Assembly: GCA_965249005.1 (NCBI GenBank) | Contig: CBDFLD010000022.1 | Coordinates: 744,001-808,000 of the forward strand | DNA from: CBDFLD01 sp965249005 | GTDB lineage: Bacteria > Acidobacteriota > UBA6911 | Length of the DNA: 64,000 bases | Direction: 5' to 3' | Part shown: positions 8,919 to 16,584 of the stretch, in pieces | Layout of the letters: every line of letters begins with the position of its first letter | Numbering within the stretch: position 1 is the stretch's first letter | Program-made: the position numbers and the translations under genes | Notes under the pieces: generated by a model | What the model saw: only the letters and a program-made list of their open reading frames with translations | Databases searched by the model: none | Told to the model about the DNA's origin: nothing

Positions 8919-9380
8919 ATGTCGCTGGAACATAAGTCCTTTGATATCGAGATCAACCTTCCCTACCGCCTGTCTTATGGACCGACGTGGATTCGGTTTC
9001 TGAAAGGGCTTCAAGAAAAGCAGATCTTCGGCACAAAGTGCCACAAATGCAGTCGAGTGCTCGTGCCCGCCCGCACCTTCTGTCCGCAGTGCTTCGTCAA
9101 CATCGACGAGTGGGTCGAAGTGGCCCCGGAGGGGAAGCTGGTCACATGGGGGATGGTCAACTTTGCGTTCCACGGGCAGCCCAGGACGCCACCTTACATT
9201 CCGGCACTGATTCAACTGGACGGCGCCGATGTCGGCATTTTTCACCTGGTCGACGGATTCGAAAAGGACGATCTCGACGCAGTCAAGAAGATGCTTCCTC
9301 TCGGGCGACGGGTCCGTGTGGTCTGGAGCGACGAGCGCAAGGGGCACATCTTCGACATCAGCCATTTTGAGCCGGTGTGA
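8919..9380 (+). CDS. Zinc-ribbon/OB-fold protein (DUF35) partner of thiolase
   Basis: 153 residues starting at the ATG at 8919, preceded by CTGGAG. An N-terminal rubredoxin-like zinc ribbon has C41, C44, C55 and C58 (CHKC ... CPQC), followed by an OB-fold from about residue 63 (VEVAPEGKLVTWGMV...). This is the DUF35 architecture that accompanies SCP-x/acetoacetyl-CoA thiolases in archaea and bacteria, where it brackets the CoA substrate or couples two enzymes. Its position immediately after two thiolase-fold genes supports a three-subunit complex. Cytoplasmic; not catalytic by itself. Confidence 0.92.
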   Translation: MSLEHKSFDIEINLPYRLSYGPTWIRFLKGLQEKQIFGTKCHKCSRVLVPARTFCPQCFVNIDEWVEVAPEGKLVTWGMVNFAFHGQPRTPPYIPALIQLDGADVGIFHLVDGFEKDDLDAVKKMLPLGRRVRVVWSDERKGHIFDISHFEPV

Positions 9381-9600
9381 GGGCGCTTGGCGTCGAGCGT
9401 CTTGCGTCAAGCGCTGGCAGGCGTCTTCCGTCATGCGCTGAGCGTCGTGCGTCTCTAGGGTTCCCGACGTCGCGACGCATTCTAGGTGCTGACGTCGGGT
9501 GCCGGTATGCGGTAAGCTACTAATGAGCTTCCGTCAATAGGCGGTAAGTTTTAGACGCCCAGCGCTAGACGCACGACGCATAGCGGAAAGCGAGCCGGCA
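9381..9600. repeat. Heptad-period repeat, copy 3 (two blocks)
   Basis: The 258-base gap before the mutase contains 7-bp steps at 9381-9459 (GGCGCTT-GGCGTCG-AGCGTCT-TGCGTCA-AGCGCTG and on) and again at 9548-9595 (TAGACGC-CCAGCGC-TAGACGC-ACGACGC-ATAGCGG), separated by less regular sequence. It begins immediately after the DUF35 stop codon. I see no gene in it. Confidence 0.6.
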
Positions 9601-9638
9601 GTGAGGCCGGCGTTACGAAAAGCCATGTCCTTAAAGTC

Positions 9639-11330
9639 ATGACCTTAAAATACAACCGGGATTCTGGAAAGACTCTCAAGGATAAGACGCTCAGCCACAT
9701 CAAGGTGCGGCCGAGCTACGGGCCCCATGACTTGGAGAGTATCGATTACGAGCGGGATCTGGGGGATCCGGGGCAGTATCCCTATACCCGCGGGATCTTT
9801 CCCGAGATGTATCGGAACCGGCTGTGGCTCAAGTCCTCCATCGCCTGCTACTCGCAGCCCGCGGAAACCAATCGGGCGTTCAAGACATTCATTGCCAACG
9901 GTCAGAACGGAATCCGTATTCTGACCGATACCACGACTCACAGCAGCGTCGATCCCGATCATCCGCTGGGACAATATAGTCTGGCATCCAACGGCAACCC
10001 CACGTTCGCCATCACCGAATACCGCGAGATGCTGGCCGACATCCCGCTGGAAAATGTCGACCTGGAAGTCGCGTGCGCGCTGGCCGGCGGGAGCTACTGG
10101 ACCTACCTCTTCGTGGTCGCACTGATGGAGGAGAGAGGCGGGGATATCGCGCAGCTTCGCGGCACCAACATCAACGATCCGATTCACGCCGCGATTGTCT
10201 ACGATTGCCCGGAGTTCACCGACAATCAATGGGAACTGGCGCGCAAGATCAACCTCGATCTCATCGAATTCGGCGCCCAGAATACGCCCAAATGGTTCCC
10301 GTGTACCCCTTGTGGATACGACATGCGCGATGCGGGTCTCACGGCATTTCAGGAGCTCGCATTTTGTATCGGCAACGCAATTCAATACTACGGAGACGCC
10401 ATTTCGGAACGAGGCATCCAGCTCGATGATCTCAAGCCGATGGTTTTCTCTCAAAGTATCGAATCGGACTTTTTCGAAGCAGTGGCCAAGTTCCGCGCCC
10501 TCAGAAGAATCTGGGCAAAAGTTGCAAAGGAGCGGCTCGGCGCTCAAAATCCCCGGTCAATGGCCTGCCGGATCGGCGCACGGATCTCCGGCAACAGCAT
10601 TTCCTATGCCGAGAAGCCGATCAACCATACTTCCCGCGTGACGCTGCAGTCTTTGGCCGCCGTGATGGGTGGCGTTCAATCGATCGATTTGGCCGCCATT
10701 GATGAAGCTTTCGGTCTACCGTCGGAAGAAGCACGTATTTTCGGACTCGACACCCAGCACGTCATCGCTCACGAAAGCGGCGTTCCCCTCGTGGCGGATC
10801 CCCTGGGAGGATCCTACTACGTGGAGTCTCTCACCAATGAAGTCGAGCGGGGCACGTGGAAGCTACTCGACGAAATCGAGAGCATCGGCGGCATGTGGGC
10901 ATGTCTCAAGTCGGGCTGGCTGCTCGATCAGTTCAATCAGTCCGCGATTTCGCTGCAGCAGGAAATCGACGATGGTGAACGCGTGATCGTGGGGGTCAAC
11001 GCTTACACCGGGCCAAACGGGCCCATCAGTGAGACAATCAAGGAATCGGCATACAAGGTTCCCCCGCCTGAACAACGGAGGGAGGCCATCCACAAAGTCC
11101 AGAAACTTCGAGAGACACGCGACCAGCAAAAAACCGTGGAAGCTCTCACCGAGATGTTTCGTGCCGAACAACAAGGGGAAAATGTCATTCGAAGCGGTAT
11201 CGAGGCCTGCAAGGCGTACGCCACCGTCGGGGAGTTGGTCGGCATCCTCCGGATGGCCCACGGTTTTCCATACGATCACTATCGGACGATCTCTACCCCA
11301 GAGTACCTCCGGCACCTGGAAGAAGCATGA
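9639..11330 (+). CDS. Acyl-CoA mutase large subunit (coenzyme B12-dependent, ICM/HCM-like)
   Basis: A 563-residue TIM-barrel acyl-CoA mutase without its own B12 domain, the size of the large subunits of isobutyryl-CoA and 2-hydroxyisobutyryl-CoA mutases. Family landmarks include YPYTRG (47-52), GTNIND (175-180) and VADPLGGSYYVE. Key methylmalonyl-CoA mutase residues are changed: the segment corresponding to TIRQYAG reads LKSSIAC (64-70), putting I68 at the Tyr89 position; Y188 stands where Arg207 binds the substrate carboxylate; and D228 replaces His244 (GYD for GYH). The substrate is therefore unlikely to be methylmalonyl-CoA. The B12 subunit follows with a 4-base overlap. No MeaB-type chaperone gene lies in the window. 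Confidence 0.9.
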   Translation: MTLKYNRDSGKTLKDKTLSHIKVRPSYGPHDLESIDYERDLGDPGQYPYTRGIFPEMYRNRLWLKSSIACYSQPAETNRAFKTFIANGQNGIRILTDTTTHSSVDPDHPLGQYSLASNGNPTFAITEYREMLADIPLENVDLEVACALAGGSYWTYLFVVALMEERGGDIAQLRGTNINDPIHAAIVYDCPEFTDNQWELARKINLDLIEFGAQNTPKWFPCTPCGYDMRDAGLTAFQELAFCIGNAIQYYGDAISERGIQLDDLKPMVFSQSIESDFFEAVAKFRALRRIWAKVAKERLGAQNPRSMACRIGARISGNSISYAEKPINHTSRVTLQSLAAVMGGVQSIDLAAIDEAFGLPSEEARIFGLDTQHVIAHESGVPLVADPLGGSYYVESLTNEVERGTWKLLDEIESIGGMWACLKSGWLLDQFNQSAISLQQEIDDGERVIVGVNAYTGPNGPISETIKESAYKVPPPEQRREAIHKVQKLRETRDQQKTVEALTEMFRAEQQGENVIRSGIEACKAYATVGELVGILRMAHGFPYDHYRTISTPEYLRHLEEA

Positions 11331-11737
11331 TCGAGAAGAAGATCCGGGTCCTAATCGGAAAGGTCGGTTTGGATCCTCATGACCGGGGCGTGTTGATCCT
11401 TTCAAAGATACTGACCGAGGCAGGAATGGAGGTAATCTACATGGGCCGCGCCCAGACGGCCGAAGCCGTGGTCAAGGCCGCGGTCGAGGAAGACGTCGAT
11501 GTCCTTGCCCTGTCCGATCACTGCGGCGTGATGGTTCAGATTGCCACCGGCGTTCTGGAGCAGGTCAACAAGTACAATGCGCACGACATTCCAATCGTGG
11601 CCGGAGGATTCATCGAAGAAAAGGACAAGCCGATCCTGGAAAAAATGGGAATCACGGGAAACTTCACCTCCGGGACGCCTCACGAAACCGTTGTCGACCA
11701 TATCCGGAAGATCGCCGGCATCGACCACGAGAACTGA
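11327..11737 (+). CDS. B12-binding small subunit of acyl-CoA mutase
   Basis: 136 residues, the standard length of a stand-alone B12 domain. The cobalamin motif DxHxxG is DPHDRG (16-21), with H18 the expected lower axial ligand. The middle SxL motif is SDHCG instead, and the GG motif is VAGGF. Its start overlaps the large-subunit stop as ATGA, so the two are translationally coupled and form the holoenzyme that rearranges the carbon skeleton of an acyl-CoA by a radical mechanism. The changed middle motif is a small oddity near the nucleotide tail of B12. Confidence 0.93.
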   Translation: MIEKKIRVLIGKVGLDPHDRGVLILSKILTEAGMEVIYMGRAQTAEAVVKAAVEEDVDVLALSDHCGVMVQIATGVLEQVNKYNAHDIPIVAGGFIEEKDKPILEKMGITGNFTSGTPHETVVDHIRKIAGIDHEN

Positions 11738-11751
11738 GAAAGGACAGGGAT

Positions 11752-13863
11752 TTAACGAGTATCACGATTCTGGCCCGCCGGTGGCCATACCGTATAGGTG
11801 GGGTCCACTTCTTTATTCCGTACATATCTGTCGAACCACAAGCCATAGCGGCGCACGCGATCGACCAGGTTGGACGGTTTCGCGATACTGTGTCCTTCGT
11901 CCGGATACAGGATCAGAGCCGTTTCTCTTCCGAGGGTCTTGAGGCATACGTACATTTGCTCGGCCTGTAACGGGGAGCAATTGAAGTCTCGTTGCCCATA
12001 AAGGAAAAGCATCGGGGTGGTGACCTTGTCGACTTCCGTGACGGGAGAGAGTCTTCTGTATTCCTGTAAGTTCTCCCAAGGGAGACCGAAATCCTCGATC
12101 CAATCCAGGCGGGCGGCGTCGGTGCCAAAAGAGCTCAACAGATCGGAATGACCCGCACCGGAGACCGCAGCGGCAAACCGATCGGTCTTGGTAACGATAT
12201 AGTTTGTAAGCACGGCGCCGTAGCTCCAGCCGCCCACTCCCAATTTTTCGGGACTGACGAGACCCTGCTCAATCAGGTAGTCCACACCGGACAGGACATC
12301 CTGATAGTCTTTGTTCCCCCAGTCCCCAGACACCGCCAAGGCAAAAGCCTCCCCGTATCCTCTGCTGCCTCGAGGGTTGGGCAGCAGGACCGCGTAGCCG
12401 CGAGCCGCGAAATAATGGGGCTCGAATCTGAACGCATGGGTCCAATGCCACCCTGGCCCCCCATGGATCCAGACAACCAGCGGATACCTTCGACCTGGCT
12501 CAAAATCGACAGGCTTGATCAGCCAGCCATGGACAGATGTTCCGTCTGCGCTGCGCCACTTGGTGCTCTCCGCGCCACGTATGGCCAAAGAGCGAAACAG
12601 TTTCTCATTCGCGCGGCTGAGATTGCGGAGTCGCTCGCCGTCCTTCAAGGGGACGCGGAAGACGTCCGCAGGTGCGTCGGGCGGTATATCGATGGCAACC
12701 ACGCACTCGGAGGTCAGGTCCCACTGCTGGATGTCTCCCTGGACAATCAGGGTTCTCGAACCGTCCAGTCTCACACGGAACAGCGGATTGAGACCTTTCT
12801 CGATCATGGTCACGTACAAGGATCGTCCATCGGCGGACCACCGTGGGAAGCCGCCCCGATTGGGGAGGCGAGATACGTCGTGGTCGAACTTCCCGGTGAG
12901 ATCCAAAGACTCTCCGCCGCTGGCCGGCATCACCATCAAGCGCCGGAGCCCATACTCCAGGGGGGAATTCGCCGAGGTGTAGATGTAGGCGATCTTCGAT
13001 CCATCGGGTGACCAGGTTGGACGTGAGTCGGTTCCCGGATCGCTAGTGAGTCGATTCACCTGCAGGGACGTCACGTCCACTGTCCATATGTCGGTGTTGC
13101 GATTGGCGTCTGGTTCGCTGGTGCGATTCGAACTGAAGGCGATCTTCGACCCGTTGGGCGACCAAACCGGGGAGGCCTCATCGAAGCGGCCGCGGGTGAG
13201 CGCCCTCGGCTCGGACCGGCTCATGCCGGACGTAGCCAGGGCATCATCCAGTTTCACCAGGTAGAGGTGCTGCTTTCGATCATCCAGGTATTCGGTCCCT
13301 GCCTTGTGCCGCAATCTTGTCAGCACAACAGGTAGAGGGGTCCCGGCAGGTCCGCGCTCAGGCTCCACCTTGGCGTCGCGCGAAACAACCACGATGCGAC
13401 GACCGTCCGGAGCCCAGTCATAGCTCGAGACACCTCCTGGGAGAGCCGTCACCGGAAAGGGTCCGCCCCCGTCCAGCGGGACAAGGAACAGTTGTCCTCT
13501 GTCAGTTCGATTTTGGGGTATTTCCCAGGCTTCCGCCTTGCGGTTCGACAAGAATGCCAGGTGGCGTCCATCCGGAGAGAACTTTGGCAGACGATCGTTG
13601 TCCGCGCTTCTCGTCAGCAGCATCGGGGCACCACCCGCGATCGGCACGCGCCAGATGCTCGATATCCGGCCGTCCCGGTCTCGATCGATTTCCTGGACCA
13701 CGTACACAGCCCAGCGGCCGTCCGCCGAGGTTGCGATCTCGCGGACGGATTTGATCGAATAAAAGTCCTGCAGGGTCATGGGCCTTCGGGCTTGTGCGCA
13801 CAGAGGTTCGAGCACGGCGCAGAAGAGTAAAGCGACTACAGTGACGACGCGGAATTGCCTCAT
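11752..13863 (-). CDS. Secreted S9 family peptidase (prolyl oligopeptidase / acylaminoacyl-peptidase type)
   Basis: 703 residues from the ATG at 13863, chosen because GGAGG lies 5 bases before it; an upstream start at 13893 would put ten residues ahead of the signal peptide (MRQFRVVTVVALLFCAVLEP). Residues about 30-430 hold TolB/WD40-like propeller repeats (SPDGRHLAF, WSPNGSKIAF, WSPDGSKIAY). The C-terminal alpha/beta-hydrolase has S547 in GGWSYG, D626 in GQRDF and H658 in DEGHS. Such enzymes cleave short peptides in the periplasm. It runs against the acyl-CoA block and separates the mutase from the acyl-CoA ligase, so it is unlikely to belong to that pathway. Confidence 0.93.
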   Translation of the reverse strand: MRQFRVVTVVALLFCAVLEPLCAQARRPMTLQDFYSIKSVREIATSADGRWAVYVVQEIDRDRDGRISSIWRVPIAGGAPMLLTRSADNDRLPKFSPDGRHLAFLSNRKAEAWEIPQNRTDRGQLFLVPLDGGGPFPVTALPGGVSSYDWAPDGRRIVVVSRDAKVEPERGPAGTPLPVVLTRLRHKAGTEYLDDRKQHLYLVKLDDALATSGMSRSEPRALTRGRFDEASPVWSPNGSKIAFSSNRTSEPDANRNTDIWTVDVTSLQVNRLTSDPGTDSRPTWSPDGSKIAYIYTSANSPLEYGLRRLMVMPASGGESLDLTGKFDHDVSRLPNRGGFPRWSADGRSLYVTMIEKGLNPLFRVRLDGSRTLIVQGDIQQWDLTSECVVAIDIPPDAPADVFRVPLKDGERLRNLSRANEKLFRSLAIRGAESTKWRSADGTSVHGWLIKPVDFEPGRRYPLVVWIHGGPGWHWTHAFRFEPHYFAARGYAVLLPNPRGSRGYGEAFALAVSGDWGNKDYQDVLSGVDYLIEQGLVSPEKLGVGGWSYGAVLTNYIVTKTDRFAAAVSGAGHSDLLSSFGTDAARLDWIEDFGLPWENLQEYRRLSPVTEVDKVTTPMLFLYGQRDFNCSPLQAEQMYVCLKTLGRETALILYPDEGHSIAKPSNLVDRVRRYGLWFDRYVRNKEVDPTYTVWPPAGQNRDTR

Positions 13864-14078
13864 GGAACCTCCATTTCGGTTGAGAATATGCACGTCTCAC
13901 GAGAGGATGCCGGTGCGACACATCTTACATCTTCCCAGACCGATAGACACACCGATTCCGAATACACGCACCATACGCCCAACCTCGACACGACAACTTC
14001 GGCTTGCCTGAGACCGGCTCCTCGGGTCAAAATAGGACTATCCAGCAGAACCGAGACATGGCGAGGAGGGAAGGATCC

Positions 14079-15644
14079 GTGAACGTTACACAAATCCTAG
14101 AACGTGCAGTCCGCTATTTCCCGAACAATACGGCCTATGTGGCAGGTGACCAGAAGAGGACCTATTCGGAATTTCAGGAGCAAGTCAATCGCCTGGGCAA
14201 TGCCCTCGTGGGAAATGGAGTGGGCAAGGGCGACCGGGTGGCCGTGCTCAGCGCCAACAGCGGTCCCTATCTTGAAATGTACTATGCCACATCAGCCATT
14301 GGATCCTTGATCGTGCCCTTGAATCACCGCTTGGCCCCCGTCGAACTGGCCTATATCCTGCAGGATTCCGGGAGCAAGCTGGTATTGCTTGGAGAAGGAT
14401 TCGAAGAGGCCTACGCGGAGATCGGCACTCACCTCGAGACCAAACCTCCAACCCTCCACTCCGGGTCCGGTGAGACTCCGCAGGGCATGGCAGACTATGA
14501 CGAAAGTCTGGCAAACGCCAGCCCGGACCTCGCCCCCCCGGACGTCGACGAACAAGATCTGGCCGGACTTTTTTACACCAGTGGAACGACGGGTAATCCG
14601 AAAGGCGTCATGTTGACGCATCGCAACTGCGTCAGCAACGCGCTTCACTTCATGGGTGCGGTTCACGAAAAAGAAGGAGAAGTCTACCTTCACTGCTGCC
14701 CGATGTTCCATCTTGCCGACGGACCGACCAGTCACCGAATCACATGGCTGGGCGGCAATCACGTGATTGTTCCGGGCTTCGATCCCATTCCGGTACTGGA
14801 TGCGATCCAGACACACCGGGTTTCATCATCCCTGATGGTTCCGACCATGATCAATTTCCTGGTGAACCATCCGCGCGTCGGCGAATACGACCTCAGCAGC
14901 ATTCGCTGGATTCTTTACGGCGGTGCTCCGATGCCGGTCGAGTTGCTGCGCGAGGCTTCCCGAGTTCTCCGCTGTAACCTGATCCAGCTCTACGGTCTGA
15001 CCGAGACGGCTCCGCTTCTGACCATGTTGAACCCGGAGCACGTAGCGTTCGAAGGGGACGAGACCAAGGTCCGAAGGCTCGCCTCCTGCGGGCGTGCGGT
15101 AGCCGGAGTCGATGTGCGAGTGACCCTCGAAGACGGGAAAGAGGTCAAACCCGGAGAGATCGGTGAGATTGTTTGTCGCGGTCCCAACATCATGAAGGGC
15201 TACTGGAACAAACCGGAGGAAACCTCCGATGCCTTCCGCGGCTCCTGGTTTCGCACCGGAGACCTGGCAACTATCGATGACGAGCAGTTTATCTTCATTG
15301 TGGACCGCAAGAAGGACATGATCATCACGGGCGGGGAAAACGTGTTCTCGACCGAAGTGGAGCAGGCACTCTACCAACACCCCGCGGTCCTGGAAGCAGC
15401 TGTGATCGGCGTTCCCGCCGAGAAATGGGGCGAGGCGGTCATGGCCCTGGTAGTGACCAAACCGGGGGAGTCCGTGACGGAGACAGACATCATCGAACAT
15501 TGTAGAAGTCTCATCGCGCATTTCAAGTGCCCTCGTGGGGTTGAAATCCGCAACGAGCCCTTTCCCAAGAGCGGTTCAGGCAAGATTCTCAAGGGTGTTC
15601 TACGGGAGCCTTTCTGGGAAGGCAAGAACCGAAGGGTGAATTAG
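14079..15644 (+). CDS. Acyl-CoA synthetase (ANL superfamily, fatty-acid/aromatic acid ligase type)
   Basis: 521 residues from a GTG at 14079, preferred because the purine-rich GAGGAGGGAAGG lies just upstream and the product begins right at the domain (MNVTQILERAVRYFPNN); an ATG at 14058 is the alternative. ANL motifs are complete: the phosphate loop YTSGTTGNPKG, LYGLTETAP, the hinge DRKKDMIITGGENV and the catalytic Lys in GSGKILKG near the C-terminus. It activates a carboxylic acid to its CoA thioester with ATP. In this setting it could supply the substrate of the mutase/thiolase block, from which it is separated by the opposite-strand S9 gene. Confidence 0.92.
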   Translation: MNVTQILERAVRYFPNNTAYVAGDQKRTYSEFQEQVNRLGNALVGNGVGKGDRVAVLSANSGPYLEMYYATSAIGSLIVPLNHRLAPVELAYILQDSGSKLVLLGEGFEEAYAEIGTHLETKPPTLHSGSGETPQGMADYDESLANASPDLAPPDVDEQDLAGLFYTSGTTGNPKGVMLTHRNCVSNALHFMGAVHEKEGEVYLHCCPMFHLADGPTSHRITWLGGNHVIVPGFDPIPVLDAIQTHRVSSSLMVPTMINFLVNHPRVGEYDLSSIRWILYGGAPMPVELLREASRVLRCNLIQLYGLTETAPLLTMLNPEHVAFEGDETKVRRLASCGRAVAGVDVRVTLEDGKEVKPGEIGEIVCRGPNIMKGYWNKPEETSDAFRGSWFRTGDLATIDDEQFIFIVDRKKDMIITGGENVFSTEVEQALYQHPAVLEAAVIGVPAEKWGEAVMALVVTKPGESVTETDIIEHCRSLIAHFKCPRGVEIRNEPFPKSGSGKILKGVLREPFWEGKNRRVN

Positions 15645-15646
15645 GC

Positions 15647-15665
15647 GCCGCGGCGTTGCCGCGGC
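15647..15665 (+). terminator. GC-rich hairpin after the acyl-CoA synthetase
   Basis: Two copies of the self-complementary GCCGCGGC (15647-15654 and 15658-15665) around a GTT loop form an 8-bp stem three bases after the ligase stop. There is no long T-run after it, so it may be an intrinsic terminator of reduced strength or only an RNA-stabilising hairpin. Confidence 0.4.
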
Positions 15666-15737
15666 ACGCTTTCAGCTTTCAGCGGTGGATGCGAAATTAA
15701 TGTCCATGGTCACACTCGCCCTTCTTTTTGGGGACTG

Positions 15738-16544
15738 TTAGTTCTCGTTTCCCTCCCGGCGATGGAGGTCAAACCAGTCGAAGATGATCTTGTAGGCTGC
15801 ATAGTTGCGGTAACCGCCGTGGCCGCCCGGGACTTCCACCAGCTGGACCTCGCCCCCGGCCTCTTCCAGGGATTCCTTCATGGTCCGGATCCTCTCGATT
15901 GTTATCAGCCGGTCCTTTTGGGCATTGAACATCAGGACCGGCACCTTGGAGAGCGAAGGAATCATCTGAGGCTCGAAGTAGGCCACAACTCCGGCAACGG
16001 CGGCGAAACGCGTCGGATGTGAAGCGGCCGTCGCATAGGTAGCAACCCCTCCGCTGGAAGCACCCATCAGGTAGATACGATTCTCATCGATACGGCGTTG
16101 CTTGACAATCTCGCGAACAACTTCCATAACGATCTCGGGAGTACGCCTCTTGAAGGTGTACGGTAAGCCGGCCACGCCTCCCTTTTCGTGCCAATTCCCC
16201 TCTGGACCGGCGGGAGCTGCTACAACGTATCCGCGCTCCTCAGCAACCACCTGGATGCGATCCGAGTTCCCCTCCCACTCAAAGTAGGAGTTTTCGTCTC
16301 CGCCCCCTGGGTGGCAGGCAATGACCAGAGGAAACTTGTTAATCCTGCGGCCGCCTCCCGCCGGACCAGCCCGATAGCTACTGGGAAAGAAAATACGGTA
16401 TGGATAGAGCCTCCCGTGGAGCTCGACGACGGCAAACTCCGTCTCGAGCCGCAGTTCGGAAACGGCATGCTCATCCCACGAATACGCCTCCACGCCTACA
16501 AAACATGCAGCGAGTAGCATCAAGCCTGCTTTGATTACTTTCAT
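15738..16544 (-). CDS. Exported alpha/beta-hydrolase esterase (PHB-depolymerase/LpqC-like)
   Basis: 268 residues from the ATG at 16544 (GAGGGAGG lies just upstream; an earlier in-frame start at 16565 is less well placed). Signal peptide MKVIKAGLMLLAACFVGVEA. The hydrolase core shows the oxyanion region ACHPGGGDENS, the nucleophile elbow GASSGG, an acidic residue in NAQKDRL and the histidine in PGGHGG. This layout is typical of exported feruloyl/acetyl esterases and PHB-depolymerase-like proteins. It precedes no partner on its strand apart from the PHP protein upstream at 19692, 40 bases away, with which it may be co-transcribed. Confidence 0.88.
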   Translation of the reverse strand: MKVIKAGLMLLAACFVGVEAYSWDEHAVSELRLETEFAVVELHGRLYPYRIFFPSSYRAGPAGGGRRINKFPLVIACHPGGGDENSYFEWEGNSDRIQVVAEERGYVVAAPAGPEGNWHEKGGVAGLPYTFKRRTPEIVMEVVREIVKQRRIDENRIYLMGASSGGVATYATAASHPTRFAAVAGVVAYFEPQMIPSLSKVPVLMFNAQKDRLITIERIRTMKESLEEAGGEVQLVEVPGGHGGYRNYAAYKIIFDWFDLHRREGNEN

Positions 16545-16584
16545 TCGAACCTCCCTCGAAGACAAGCCTCGATGCGGAAAGCTC

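Noticed and set aside
9639..11330. Methylmalonyl-CoA mutase (propionate pathway)
   Set aside because: The Tyr89, Arg207 and His244 positions are all changed, and the B12 domain is a separate 136-residue protein as in ICM/HCM.
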